DNA of 64,000 nucleotides, taken from contig NW_026570293.1 in assembly GCF_019649055.1 (NCBI RefSeq), positions 620,001 through 684,000 of the forward strand. The letters are read 5' to 3'. Positions 42,966-56,300 of this stretch are shown here, piece by piece. Below the pieces are notes generated by a model. It saw only the letters and a list, made by a program, of their open reading frames with translations. It ran no database searches and was not told the origin of the DNA. This stretch comes from Paramacrobiotus metropolitanus (Eukaryota > Tardigrada > Eutardigrada > Parachela > Macrobiotidae). Position 1 is the first letter of the stretch. Each line of letters opens with the position of its first letter. A program made the translations under genes and the position numbers.

Positions 42966-43639
42966 TAAACTAACATTAATTGCAAATGCGTGCAGTGTAC
43001 CGTATGCTATGAAACGAAATCTAACTACGTACGGTACTTATTTTATCTACCCTAGTAAAGTAAAAATGGCCCACAAGAGCGCCATGGCAACAGAAAAGTA
43101 AACTTATCGGGGCGCTCCCAAAAGGCACATCTGCGGAATGCCCACATTATTTTCTTGCGAACTGTGCGACATTGGCTACTTCAGTTAATACTGCAATTAC
43201 TTATCTATGTTCTAAAATGATCGCTAAAAATCAGGTTACTTCAGATGGGCATTCCAGATGTGGTGGGTGTTTCTTTTCGGAGTCAGTTTGCTTCCTCATT
43301 GATATACCCTTACTGTTCTACACGAATTCCACGATCGACAACTACAGGTAAGTCCGGTTTACTATACATTCGGTGGATTATCCTTTCGGCATAAAGGTAA
43401 TCTAATTCGACAAATCTAAAAGATTTGTTTACTTGTCACAAATTAATCTGCGGCTTGGGCGCGCTGTGCTGTCGCAGGAAAATCTTTAATGGATCCAGTG
43501 GTGATCCGGCTAAACTTTTCTTCGCACACCCTTGAGCAATCGGCAGGCAAGCGGCTGGGCGCAACCGGCATTTGGCAGGACAGTGGACGGCAGTGTCTTG
43601 GCACCTGACAAAACTATCAAATACTCTGAATTTGCTCAT

Positions 43640-43790
43640 CGGTTCGGTAACGGAACGTAATCGCTGTCTTCTGAAATACGATCCTCTTCCTCGGGAAGGG
43701 GCACTTCATCCTGCAGCGGCAGGTCTTCGTTTTCTGCACACCCTGATTCAACCTCATGGTTTCCATAAAAACCGCCTTGCACGCTCTACA
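43640..43790 (-). CDS. Possible terminal exon, acidic
   Basis: After an AG at about 43,793 the minus strand is open to a TGA near 43,640. It encodes VQGGFYGNHEVESGCAENED, then LPLQDEVPLPEEEDRI and SEDSDYVPLPNR. The biased acidic/Pro composition and clean stop suggest a last exon. No partner exons were found upstream, so support is limited. Confidence 0.3.
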
Positions 43791-45099
43791 ACGTTTAAAT
43801 ACTTACATCACGTTTTATAACACTTAAATGTTCCTTTTCGACAAAATGACTGTTATTTATTTCCCGTGAACCGCATCGTGCTCAGCCAAAGAACTGGTTT
43901 TCTGCAAAAACCCCGCCTAAATAGTCATCTTAGTTATCTTAGTTTTCTTAGTTGTCTGCAGTTTATTTCAAACCATCATTTAAACACGTGTTAGAGAAAC
44001 AGTTACAAAAACAACAGCTCGTTTTCTTAGTTATCTTAGTTATCTTACTTAGCATCGGAGAAGGTTGGCGCAGTATACACTAACCAGCATTTCATTCTCG
44101 CGTATCCCGTGTGGTGGTCGGGAAATCGAGTGCAGCCTTGCTCGAATCGCGCCTGCACACCACCGTTGGCTAAGGACAACCCTTTTTCGCGCACTGCAGT
44201 GCACTGATGCTGTTACTGGTGACGGCTTGCTGATAGGGAACTTTAGCTGTAGCAGAATCTCCGAACGCTTTTGCATTATGGCGAACAAAGAAGTTCGTAA
44301 ACACGACTTTTTGAACGCTGGTTATCAAAGCTATGCATTTGAGATGTTCGTATGGATTTGAACATCTGACCTTTAAAAACAAGCATTGTTAGAAATGCTT
44401 AATATTACCCGTAAAATATGACTACCCTATATTATAGTATTACTCTATTTATAGGTAGTAAATTAGTAATACAGTATTATACTACTTGACGTGCTACACT
44501 ACATGATGATAAAATTGATCGTGGCCAAGACCACTGCCCTGCCAACTGCCCATTGTGAGCCCTTGCCCATTTTTTGTGTATAAACTACACACAACTGCGC
44601 TGTCTTTCGTGACCTTTAAATACCGTACAGTAGGGAGTTATGATCTTGACTTATTTGCCACTTGACCTATTGGCTTGACACCCCTTGAACGCGGATTCTT
44701 AAAAGGCCTTTCGCAAAACCAAAAATTAAACGCATTTTGTTTTAATTGAATTTGTGGTGCTATTTTTATTTCATAAACGCGTATACATTACAGATTGAAA
44801 AGACAGATACATTACAGATTTGTGGTCGACATGTCTACGTATTTTCGAAAGTGCCTTTACTTGGCTAGAAAGAGAAATTGCTTTGGATTTCCTTTTCTGG
44901 AGTGGTCTCTGGCTCCCTCTTCGAAACCGCTTAATTACAGCATTAACAGCAATCTGGGTCAGTGAACAAATATGCGAAGCCGGCACTGACTGGTTTTACC
45001 TGATTGCCTACTGGCTTGTTCTGCCAATGGAGCCGCATCAACGAGTGCAAGTACTTTAAATTACCCATCCTGCTCTAATATATAAACCCGTTTTTTCGG

Positions 45100-45172
45100 T
45101 TCCGTGTTTGGCAGCATTTCGCATATCAAAAACTAATATGGGTTTGCTTGCCGAGTGCGGAAATTACAAAAA
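45100..45172 (+). repeat. Interspersed repeat copy 4 (TGCGGAAATTA family)
   Basis: CGGTTCCGTGTTTGGCAGCA and GTTTGCTTGCCGAGTGCGGA match the other copies; the middle is more diverged. Confidence 0.6.
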
Positions 45173-46129
45173 TTTGGTTGTGATAAACAGCCAGCACCTC
45201 CCCAACTAAAACACAGACCTCTCCGGACATGTGGCTGGGATGCTGACATTACTGTATCAAAAGCAGTGTGATATTTGCTGCCTGAATTTGTTTTCGTAAA
45301 TAATAATTGCTGAACGTACGAGATGGGACAAAAGAACGAAATCAGATCTACGTTGGCCTCGTACTGGTCAAAATTATTGCCCGTTGTGTGGTGGTGTAAC
45401 AATATGAGGAGGTACAAATATTAACAAGATCTGCTTCGAACCGAGAGTAAAACTAAATACTTATAAGCGGCATAATTCGTACATGAGCATTATAAATTTC
45501 GGTGTGCACAAAATGACCGAATGCCAAGGAAATCGTAATAAAATACCAGAAATGTGTATATCAAACGATGCACATTACATTTTGGCTTACACATAAAAGC
45601 AGAAAACTTTATCTTCCATATTCGTCAGTGTTCACTGCAGAAAATGCTGTAGCGACTGTGATGCTCTTATTTTTCGCTTACAATAGTGTGTTCGGACTGG
45701 TGAATGTATCACAATCAGTGTTTGTACTCGTACGTTCGAAAAATATTAAAACTAATTATTCTTTCAAAAATTTTTAACCATGAAAACATATCTGGTCAAA
45801 ATTATGCAATGCAAAATTATGCAATAAGAACTTACATACGTAATATTATATCTGTCTAATAAGCACTGGTCAACAGGGTTTACCAGAAGCAAATCGATAT
45901 ATACTCTGGCTATGTGATCAGTCCTATTTTGTAACAAAATAGCCGCTTGCGGCTGGGGAAAATTCTAGCTGGATTGGAATTCTTTATAAGCAATGGGTTT
46001 TTTTAAAAAAACTTATGTAAGCATATAAACGGGCGGTTTTTTCTGATTGAGCTTGTATACTAAGAATTTATCATAGCAATAACCATGTACTTGTACTATG
46101 ATAAATATTACAATTATTCTTTAAATATA

Positions 46130-46380
46130 TTTTATTGACAGATCACAGTCATACAAGTGGAGAAGCTGTCACCCTGCCACCAAAAATCCACAACAAAGTT
46201 TGAGCACAGAAAGCCACATGAGCGCAGAAAATGAATTTTTAAATAAACTTAAATAAAAATGAATTTAAAAAAATAATTTCAAATCTATTTTATTTCATGA
46301 TTGACGGGATACAAGTGGGAGGAGCCGTCTCTTGTCACCGAAATTCCATCACAGAAAACAGAGCGAAAAAAAACAAATTT
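46130..46380 (+). repeat. Direct duplication of about 90 bases
   Basis: TTTTATTGACAGATCACAGT, ACAAGTGGAGAAGCTGTC and CACCAAAAATCCACAACA (46,130-46,215) recur in altered form as TTTATTTCATGATTGACGGG, ACAAGTGGGAGGAGCCGTC and CACCGAAATTCCATCACA (46,288-46,375). Confidence 0.65.
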
Positions 46381-46467
46381 ACAAATCAATTATTTAATTT
46401 GCATATGCAACTTTAATACAATCGTAGTAACGTACAAACAACAAACAAATAGATAAACAAACAAATA

Positions 46468-47211
46468 CAGGGGTGCCGCGCCAAGTTCGGACAGTTGCGA
46501 AAAATTTATTTACAAAAATCACCGTACGCAATTGTATTTGCGCCTTTGCATTTTCCAGTACAACTTTTAATTGCGAACCCAAAAATATCAAAATTGAGCA
46601 TGTTCGCTATGATAAAAAGGGGCGGGGCGAGTGTTTAGGGGAAGGGGTAGTGGTCGTTTTTCTGGCGCTTATAACGGCGCCTCTGAAAAATGTAGCAAAC
46701 GACATTTCGGGGTGAGCAATTCTGAAAATTGTTAAGCGACCCAAAAGGTGTCCGTCGGGGGCCAGCAGATGGAACTCACGCCATCAGTGCCCGCGGCGAA
46801 CTCGAAACAAGACTCATCTGCCATAGACTTGTATGTTAAAAAGCACATTCAAAGAAATGCGGTTGCCAAGAGCACTGTTAGCATCAGACAAGATGTTAGT
46901 GATTAAAAGAGAAGGAAGAAGGTTCCACTAGGTGACCATGCTATCGTTTAAAACTTTTCAGCCTCCTCCAATTTTTAAATACTTGTCGAATGAAGTCGAT
47001 TATTTCTTAGTAAGCAGTGCGATTTTTGCACCAAAAATTAAATTCGAAATTTGGCTGCCGTTCCTGAGCCTCATCTTTTTGCATGGAAACAAAATTACTG
47101 AAGGTGCTACAGACCAAGCACTATCACGCAAAGGTTTTTTAAAAAAATTAGATTTCACTGGTAGGAGTAGAGGAATTTTTTTAACTGTCCGAACTTGGCC
47201 CGGCACCCCTG
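46468..47211. mobile_element. Non-autonomous hAT-like element
   Basis: Terminal inverted repeats CAGGGGTGCCG(C/G)GCCAAGTTCGGACAGTT match at 28 of 29 positions. CAGGGGTG is a usual hAT-type end. The 744-base interior has no transposase. The 9-base word TAGATAAAC directly follows the right end (47,212) and also lies on the left at 46,450-46,458, but 9 bases away from the terminus, so the target duplication is either displaced or accidental. Confidence 0.85.
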
Positions 47212-47482
47212 TAGATAAACTAATTTGAATTGGTGTATTTAAAAAATCGTGAATTTATAAATTATTAATTGCAAATTGTTTTTAGTTTTTGTTTTAAATG
47301 ACCAATTTGACTAAACGTAATTCCATTAAAAACGAAAACTGTCGCCCCGAGCCTTGGACTTTTTTCATGACAGTGTAATTCCATAAAAAAATCAAGCTTT
47401 CAGCACTAAAAGTAAATTCAGGGAAGAGACTCCAGGCAAAAGTCAAACAGTTTTCCTTGCTTTTTGATTTTGTAAATAGCCC

Positions 47483-48189
47483 TTAGTCTTCCTTTCCAGA
47501 TACGACCTTCCCCAATTTGTTGATTTTATATGTCCTGCTGTTGGTGGAGTCAGAAAATCTGGTTTCGAAGCCGGATTGCTCCGTAACCGTATAGTTACCG
47601 CAAGCTTCAGGATTACATGGTACGTGACCGGGACTGGGAGTGGCTGCATGTAGTAGCGAACTGGTTTTGAAAAATAATTCCGGAGGTTTTCCATAGAAGA
47701 GCAGCGGCATTCTTTATCATCTAAGCAAAGAGGATTCCATTGCAAATCAAGGCCTGCCCTCAAACCTGACACTGAAAGACTGTCTAGGAAACGTTGGTCC
47801 ACGTCCATCAAGTTATTTCCATTAAGGTAAACCAGCAATATGCTCCGCATGACGAAAAAACGACTTGTGTAAAGTTCAGAAATATTATTGTGGTATAGCC
47901 CAATCATCTGCGAAAACATAAAATAATACCAGTGAACATTAACACTCGTATTAGTGAATGACCAGTGGTAAATTATTGAGATACTCAGTAGTGTTTCTGC
48001 TGGCCAGTACGAAACGTTTTGTGCTACGGGAAGTTGTTTACTGCAATAATTATTTTTATTTTTACTGCAATTTTTATTTTTATTCTTTTTGGCTTTTTCA
48101 GTAGTACTTACCAACACGTTGAGCGTCGAAAAAGGATTCGTAAGTGACGAGACTTTTGATACATCAGCTTGTGTCAAACGTGTGCGCAC
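47483..48189 (-). pseudogene. Leucine-rich-repeat protein, C-terminal part, apparent frameshift
   Basis: Minus-strand exon pieces: ...48112 ending LTNPFSTLNVL, a 204-base intron (GTAAGT donor, TTTTCGCAG acceptor), then from 47907 MIGLYHNNISELYTS and LLVYLNGNNLMDVDQRFL, two LRRs of the LxxLxLxxN type, followed by LRRCT-like LQWNPLC..KECRC. After about 47,690 the Cys-bearing continuation PCNPEACGNYTVTEQSG to SGKED stop (47,483) is in the next frame. This suggests a one-base shift or an unrecognised intron. LRRCT caps are typical of extracellular LRR proteins. Upstream exons beyond 48,189 were not found. Confidence 0.55.
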
Positions 48190-48428
48190 AAACCGATTTT
48201 AGAACGGTTTATAATTAGTCTCTGAGTACAAAAAGCAGAAAAACTAAAACATTTTTGAAAGCTGTGAAAATTATTATCCTCTACGTAGATACTGGAAAAT
48301 TTCAGATGAACAGATCATCAAAATTAATAAGATACCGTGGTTTATCAGTAACTGTAACACATGTTTAAGCTGCTTTTCGATTTACAAATTCTAAACATCT
48401 GAAATGTGGTGCTTATCGGTTGACAGAC

Positions 48429-48548
48429 TCAACCCGGTCAACCGGTTCCAACAAGTCAACGGAGGCCAAAGAGAAGCGAAATCAACGGATCCTGACCACT
48501 GACACAGCCTCATCACCTGACGACAGCATTGAGGATGCCCTTATTTAA
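48429..48548 (+). CDS. Possible terminal exon (polar, Ser/Thr-rich)
   Basis: After AG at about 48,428 the plus strand reads DSTRSTGSNKSTEAKEKRNQ, RILTTDTASSPDDSIEDALI and a TAA. The frame is protein-like and ends with an acidic-hydrophobic tail. Upstream exons are unknown; the LRR piece just before it is on the other strand. Confidence 0.3.
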   Translation, partial: STRSTGSNKSTEAKEKRNQRILTTDTASSPDDSIEDALI

Positions 48549-48559
48549 AGTTTTCGCCT

Positions 48560-49720
48560 TTCAACCGGTGATCCAGTTGGTGTAGCGCGGACACTTTGAT
48601 TTTTATGCTGACGTTGCTTTGTTCATCTGCCTGTAAGTTAGTGTTGGATAGGCTTACGAATGTTACATGCTGTGTTTCATGTCATTCTCTACTAATTTCC
48701 ATTCCAACGGATGGAAATTAGATCTACTAATAAATCAGTACTGCAGTAACCATAAGCCATGCAAAACAATAATTACCATTACCCATTATTCAGTAATATT
48801 TTGTGTTCTGTCAGACATGTGCATCATGTTCTTGCATTAGTTCGCCAGGTCCCCTGGTCCGCCCTTGTCGACAGTCTCGTCTCGCTGGTAACGGTACCAC
48901 CGTACCAGCGATTCCTACATGTTTTTACGATCAACTGTGAAAATGGTGGAAAAAACCGGTTGATGGTCTCCTGTGTACTTGTATATTGTTATTTGTTTTG
49001 TTAAGGGAAGTGGTCCGGTACATGGCAGCAAATTAACGCAAATTAACGTGCATGCATGAAAACTTTTATTTTCGCGCTCTCAAATTAGAACAATTTTTAC
49101 ATGGACTTATGGCTATGTGTAGCCAAGCGATTTCTGCACAGTGACATGATGCGCATTGGCATGAAAACCGTTTTTGGGCGCGACATTCCGTTGGTTGTAA
49201 TGGCTTTAATAAAGCTCAGAAAAATTAAGTGTACAATATGCAGGCTGTACTTAGAGGTGCCGAAAGTGTTATTATGGACCGATCTCATTTATTTACAAAA
49301 AACGCACATTGGCGTCAAAATTGTTTTACACCAAACTAGGTTTCTACCACGTTCTGAAACTGCAAAATAAATTTGAAGTACATAGTTTAAAACTGTTTTA
49401 TAATCTGGAAAACGGTAGAAACCTGGTTCATATAGTAGAAACGATTGATAAAGACTAATTAGGTGACTGTGTTACAGTGAAGTACTGTTTCCAGACCGAA
49501 ATTTGAAAAAGATCGGCTGAAAATGAAACTTTGAGTACACCCTGGAGCGTTTAAATTTGGGGAATTTTGGTTTGCCCAAAACTCCTCAATCGGATGTTGC
49601 ACACAAAAACGCTTTTCACGCTTAAGTATACAAATCGTTAGGCCACACATTACGGAGTGCCATAAAACAATGCAAAAAAGTGATTAGGAGTGTGTGAAAG
49701 CGAAATTTTTCGTGCATGTG
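48560..49720. other. No supported gene
   Basis: AT-rich. The frames at 48759-49004, 49097-49288 and 49101-49370 overlap on opposite strands and lack domains. Confidence 0.4.
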
Positions 49721-49726
49721 CACCAG

Positions 49727-50050
49727 TTAATTACCATGTACTGAGTCACTTCCTTCAAGTAACATCTGCCGTAACGTTTGTGATGCTACGGTTTCTAAAA
49801 TCCGCGTGCTGCGTAAACGGAAGTCAGGTATCAAAACGGTCACCTGCAGGAGTACATTCATGCACTCTGCCGCTTTAACCACAACGCCTCGCGCGGAGGG
49901 TGGCACACAGATGTTGACGCATTTATTACGCACTACACTCTGTATGCTGCAAGCTGATTCGCCATCAGACACCGCAGTTGTACGCGTACGTACAGCAGAG
50001 AGGAGCAGCGGAAGGAAAGTCTGGCATATGGCAGCGTATAGGAGCAACAT
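49727..50050 (-). CDS. Candidate secreted Cys-containing protein, first exon
   Basis: The frame opens MLLLYAAICQTFLPLLLSAV, a likely signal peptide, then SACSIQSVVRNKCVNICVPP and EC. A CTCCTGCAG|GTGACC boundary at about 49,845 is a possible donor; past it the frame loses Cys and becomes less protein-like. The start is 330 bases from, and divergent to, the SLC6 gene start, so both may share a promoter region. No family assigned. Confidence 0.35.
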   Translation of the reverse strand: MLLLYAAICQTFLPLLLSAVRTRTTAVSDGESACSIQSVVRNKCVNICVPPSARGVVVKAAECMNVLLQVTVLIPDFRLRSTRILETVASQTLRQMLLEGSDSVHGN

Positions 50051-50381
50051 TTACATGTATACACTTATACACGCAGCGGCCACATATATATCGACAGATA
50101 ATCATCGGCCAATTTGTTTGATCATCCTTGCCCGGCGCTGTCCGATTCATTTAACCGCGGAATAATCACTTTTCCCACTTTGACGATCGCTTTCTCTGGT
50201 TTCCTCTATCACGCGGTAAATTCAACCGCGCCGGGAGTTTATTCAGAACGCGGGCGGCTTATCAAGCCTTTCTTATTCAAATTTTTGGTTTTATTTAATA
50301 ATAATTAAAGTATCGGCCAAATTTATTAATAATATAGGGATTAAATTAATTTGCCGCGATTCATCTGGTCAGTATGGAAGG

Positions 50382-53300
50382 ATGACGCAAGAGGACAGCG
50401 GGGTCCGGTTGATGACCTTTACTGGTGAGATGGGCGAGGAGATGTACCGGGAATCGGTGGTATTGCCGGTTAAGTGGCCGGTAGATCGCGATAAGGAGAG
50501 AGAGCGGCTGAACGGTCAGCATGCGTTGGTCAATAACGGAGGTACGTTGACCGATGCGGAAGAGGAGGAGACTCGGCCCAAGGAAGTGTTCACCACGCTG
50601 GGTGTGTTGGATCCGGCGTTGACCGATAAGGACAAGCGGCAAACGGCCAAAGAGCTGGCGGGTGATTACGAGCGGGAATCGTGGCCGGGGAAATGGGATT
50701 TCCTGATGGCCTGCTTGGGTTATGCCGTCGGTAAGTTCATAATATCGTTCCCGCCTCAATTTCGCCGTCAGAATAAAAATTCATTATTAACAAATTTATT
50801 GATGTTCATCTCCTCATTGAAGCAAAGAATAATTCACACGTAAACAAACAATTGTAAAATAAAAAACAGTGACGGTTAGTACAGCTACTACAGCAACAGC
50901 AAGAGATGAAGATTGTTTCGGTTAGGAAATAATATTCCTACATTCAGTAAACGTCCCGTCTGCACTGCAGGTTTCGGAAATGTGTGGAGATTTCCTTCGC
51001 TGGCATACAAAAACGGTGGAGGTAAGAAGTGACATGGTTTATAAATCACTGGTTGTTTTTTTCCGTTTAAGCGGGTGCGCTGCTGCGTATTGTACCAGTT
51101 ACTCAGCAGTCGGCATAGTTTTCGCGTTAAGCCTGGCCGGTAACTGCTGAACGCGTGCGCCGAGTGGTCATTCCTACCATATCAGATTATCAAGAAGACA
51201 TCTAAAAACTTAAACAGTAGCCCTAAAAGGTTTTGTAATTTCAGCGTTTAAATTTTAATTGCGAAGCCGTGTGCCTGTGTTTATAATTTTGGTAACTTTG
51301 ATGGTTATCTCCTATTTGCGATAAAAAAATTTATTTAAATATTGTTAGTTTTTATTTTAATTTGTTTTTTGACAGGCGATGGATGCATTATAAATAGCGC
51401 TTTATTTACAAACATAAAACCTTTTTATTGAGATGTGGGAATGGTTCTTCGGTTATGTGGCATGCTTTTCGTGAATTTATTGCTGTGATCCTCCTTGTTG
51501 GCGCTAATTGACATACTTCAACTTGCGCGCTGGGGAACAACAGCGTTTCCGGGTAGGGTCACCACGGCATCCCGCAGTGTATTGAACACCCATAAGGCAG
51601 GTGTGCGCTGGATATCTTCGTAACAATTTTGTGGTGGGCTTTCGCTCAATTCAGGCATTGAGTTTTTGCTGACATGTTAATTCCGGCTACCATATACGTA
51701 TTCACCTACGGCGTTGCCAGTCGGATACCCTCTAGTTCCACCTAAAAATTTTAATAATCTTTTTTTGCATACCGTATATTTTATTCAATACGGACTATAC
51801 AGTCAGTAGCGTAAGACTGGCTAACAGTAACGACAAAGGATGCTATCACAGCAGGGCCTAATAGCCAATTACGCATGCGTTTCCCGACAGCCATAAATCA
51901 CAGCCTGATCAGAAGGATTGTTGTGCAGGAGCCTTCCTCATCCCCTTCTTTCTCTGCTCCTTCCTGGCCGGCATCCCTGTGTTCTTCCTGGAAGTCGCGA
52001 TGGGCCAGTTTATGAGCGAAGGCACTATCACCGTGTGGAAACTCATTCCCATGTTTAAAGGTGCGGAGTGGTCGTGTAAACGGCATTGTATTTAATTTCT
52101 GACATGTTATACACGATCCGGTCACATCCAAGATATGTAGCACGTACATTAAGATAGCCGGAACAGCGTTTCGTATCTTCTCCCTCTTGTTAGTTATCTA
52201 TTTGTCAGTCTAATATGCAAATAACAACAACATGAAATTCTACTACCTAGATATAAATACTGTTATTACGAGCGAGGAATACTGGAATAATATGCACTAC
52301 ATAGTACATAGTAAATCATACTACGGTAATTTGTCGCTGCGTAATTTTATCCATTTCCGAAGCAGCGGTAATCGATGACCTCCAAACACATATTATACGT
52401 GGAAGGTAATATCTTTAGTACGAGTACCGTACTAGTAGTAATCTTCGCAGGCGTTTATTATTTACACTATTTTATATTTTAGGTGTTGTGCATATTTCAT
52501 TTTCATCGCATATTTCATTTGCTTCGCATATTTTCTTTAGGCTTCGGTTACGGGACGGTGGTAATCGTGACCCTCCTAAATATATATTACATCATTATTC
52601 TTGCCTGGGTGTTTTTTTACCTATTCGCCACCATTTTTTCCTTCGGCTCCGTGCTACCGTGGAGTACGTGCGGAAATTGGTGGAATTCTCCAAAGTAAAC
52701 TGAAGTCGTCAGCACATAGCTAGCTAGCACTGATAGCTGCAGAAAAACTCATTTTTATAGTTGCGTTACCGGGAGGAACGAGACCGTGGATAACGTTACC
52801 GAATGGACTAATTCCACCATGACACCGGCATTGGCCACCCTGACGACACCGGCTTGGCTGGATAATTCCACGGTCGGAGCGGCTAAGATCGATGCTGCGG
52901 CAGAATTTTGGCGGTAAGTTGTTACACCGTACGTAATGATACGGGACCACTAACTACCCGTATTTTAAAAATGGACTGAAATACAGCCCTTTCTGGAAAT
53001 AAAAATACCGCCTGACCCCGAATAAAAATGCAACACTCAATTAAAGCTGCTTCGCATAAAATTAACATTTTCAGTACCGAAAGACTTTGGTGATCGTTAA
53101 ACAATGTTAGAATTTTTTGGAAAGCGCTAAACTGCGAAAGAATAAATAAAATAAACTGCTGTATTTGGAATTTATTACTCGATTTTAAGGTAAAAAAAGG
53201 AAGTAATTTTTAAAATAAAATTGTACGAAATATCCTGTTGAAATTTTAAAAATTTATTTTAAGAAAAAAGTTATTTTATTGTTGTCTTGTGTTAGAAACC

Positions 53301-56300
53301 GAGTCCTGCAGTTATCCACCGGCATCGACGACGTGGGCACTGTGGTATGGGAGCTGGCACTGTGTCTGCTGCTCTCATGGATCCTGTGCTACTTTATCAT
53401 CTGGAAAGGCACCCAGTCCAGCTCCAAAGTGGTCTACATCACGGCCACCGCCCCCTACATCATGCTCTTCATCCTGTTCATCCGCGGCGTCACCCTGCCG
53501 GGCGCCATCAATGGTATCATTTATTACATTTATCCCGATTTTTCACGCTTAGCCGACGGGAAAGTATGGATGGATGCCGGCACACAAATCTTCTTTTCAT
53601 ATGCAATCTGCACATCCACCATCGTCGCCATGGGCTCATATAACCGTTTCCATCATAATTGCTACAGGTTGGTCATATAGGCCCCAGCGTTCGCAACACG
53701 CGTAACCGCCTTTTCAGTGATTCTCTGTTTGTGTGGGTTTTATTACACCGCGATCAATACAGCGGCTTGATCGTATCGCGTAACGCCACTGATTCAGGGA
53801 ACAACATTTCCATATGAAATCCTCCTTACACTTCATGTAGTCCGTAAATACAACTTTTTTTTCAGCTAACCTATTTAATTTCAAATTAAATCACTAACAA
53901 CAAAAATCTGGTGTGAAGACTGTCAATTATTAAGTACTAGTACCGATAGTTTTGCCGTCTTTCTGTGTCCGAAAAGTGATAAATCTTTAATTTCTCAGTA
54001 TTGGTTTTGTTTGATGGATCCAGTTTGCTAAAAAAGTTTCTTTAAACCATTTTTATTTATTTAATGGGAAAATCTTTCTAAAAATATATTTTCATTTAAT
54101 ACTAAGTAATTCTTTTAAAAAAATTGTATGCCAAAGTCACCGGCCAACTGGTTCAGTTTACGCAAAAGTATGGCCAGGGTCAAAAAGAGGGAGGAATTTT
54201 GTGAGGGAGGAATTTCACTGTGGTCAAAAAGAGGGAGGAATTTTTAGAGGGAGGAATTTTACTGTGGTCAAAAAGAGGGAGGAATTTTCGAAGAAGTACT
54301 CGGTGACCTCGAACCCGGGTCCCTGAGGTCGCCAATAAGATTTTCACTGTTATATACAGATTGACGTGCTGAGTCGAACTGAAGTACCCGAGGACCTCGA
54401 ACCCGGGTCCCCGAGGTCGGCAATGAAATTTTCACTGTATATATGGAGCTTTCACGTGATGAGTCGAACTGAAATACATGGGGACCTCGCACCCGGTTCC
54501 CCGAGGTCGCCGATGAGATTTTCACTGTAGATATACCGTTTGACGTGCGAAGTCGAACTGAAGTGCTCGAAAATTCCTTAACCGGGTTCATGAATATGAC
54601 ATCAGAGTTTGTTGACATTGACGCTGAAGGTACTGAAATTATCTAATGTCACCGTTTTTTTCCTAATGTTATCTCCGAGTCATTTGAAATTTTAAATTCG
54701 ATTTTTAAAGTACTTTCGAGTAGGTTTTGCAATCCTTAGTTCCTGAAGTCAGCAGACTCATTTTCATTTGTCAAACTGATTTCTAAATTTGTTTGTCGAA
54801 TTGTGTTTCTAAAGCTGTTTCAAATTTTCTTGATTTTCGTGATAGATTTCGGCAGTTTCGCAGTCTTATCCGAAACTAGTCTTCGCTTAACGCGAAGTGG
54901 CTAGCAACTCAATCCTTCTGCGAAAACGGGCATACCGTCGACGCGTTTCACTTCTAGACAAAAAAGTAGCATATGACATATAAAGAAATGATTTTTGTAC
55001 TTTAAAATGAGTACAGTAATGGTAACGCATTTGTTGTTGCTGAGAAATTAGCTTTTAAAGTGAAAAATTTGAAGTTGACAGACGCACTGGCGTTCTGATC
55101 AGGAATCAAACTCGTTCCCACAGTGTTGTCGGGAATAAACCACCAGATCCCAGTTCACTGTGGAGTGTCCCAAACTGTACTTTACAGTACGAACCAAATA
55201 ACTGCACGACCAAACTCTGTATATCTCGCATAACCAAACTATTGCAGATAGCCCACAGCTCACCACACAGACCAACTTCCGTTGCAGGTGACCAAACGAC
55301 TTGCCATAAGCCCAACACAAAGCACTGACCAAACTTAGCGCGAGCGGAGAGACTTGGAAGGGCAGGACCAGTCTTGTGCGTTGTAGTCTACGGAGCTGTT
55401 ATTAAATTTGAATAAAATTTATCCTCTTCCCGAAGTGCTCTCCAGCTTTGGAGAGTAGCCCAGTAACCACACAACCAACACACCGACTACCTGTCGTCCT
55501 TTTGCGCTCTGCTTATAAAGTCGATTTTTTACAGGATACAGATGTGAAAAAAAATATTCTGAAACGGCCATTTTATAGAGTGAAGTATTAGAAGCTTATT
55601 ATACGGACAGAATTTTGGTTGATAAAAAACAGAACAAAAAAAATCGCGCGTCCGATCACTTCGGCCAGCGTCATTTCGGCCGAGGTTCACTTCGGCCCGC
55701 ACTCATTTCGGCCACCGCTCATTTCGGCAGCAGGACATTTGGCCATCTTAAGTTCCTAAGGTTTCCTAGTTTTTACTATGTTGCTTCGGTTTTCTCAGGT
55801 TTCTTAGGTTTTCATAAGTTATCCATACGCTTCTTAGGTTTTTGAGGTTATGATCTTATGTTTCTTAGGTTTTCGTATGGTTTCTCAGGTTTCTTGGATT
55901 TTCCCCCTTTTGGTTTTTTTGGTTTTGTTTGGTTTCCTTAGGCTTTCTTAGGTTTTTTTAGATTCTTAGATTTCTTAGGTTTCTTGGGTTTTCTTGGGTT
56001 ATTCTTAGGCTATTGACGCTGGGATAGCAAGACAGCGTCGTACAGGCTTACGAGTGTACGAGATTTTGGTTGCTTATGTTGCCGCTAATTGGTTGATAAG
56101 TGCTAGCTTCTATGGCTCACTAGCGCCAGATTGATCCCATGTGAATTGCGGCGTTATCTCTCTCGAATTTCGATGTGCAATTTAGTCTTGACTGGAACAT
56201 CTTTGAAATTGCAATTTAACAACAACATCCTGAATCTGAGATCTCTGGTGTCTTCTAGTAGCGAAAGCATTAGTGTGTACCTACCGGAAGTCACATCCCT

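Larger units (their letters stand above)
43830..46460. other. No supported gene; repeats
   Basis: Contains a TTAGTTATCTTAG microsatellite (43,925-44,055, interrupted), an AT palindrome cluster (44,410-44,510), one exact GTGACCTT at about 44,611, an interspersed repeat copy (45,100-45,170), and a duplicated block at 46,130-46,380. Confidence 0.4.

Noticed and set aside
44410-44510. AT-rich palindromes as a replication origin
   Set aside because: Only low-complexity TA symmetry is seen; nothing supports an origin.
47443-48189. A continuous 248-residue LRR protein
   Set aside because: The frame runs through a good 204-base intron (Lys/Asn-rich low-complexity translation) and loses the LRRCT pattern at its end, so it is not the real product.
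50361-50759. 132-residue minus-strand frame opposite SLC6 exon 1
   Set aside because: It is the antisense shadow of the exon; the plus frame matches the known SLC6 N-terminus and leads into TM1.
55099-55332. 77-residue Cys/Trp-rich minus frame in the foldback element
   Set aside because: Overlaps a second frame of similar length, has no signal of conservation and lies in non-autonomous transposon sequence.
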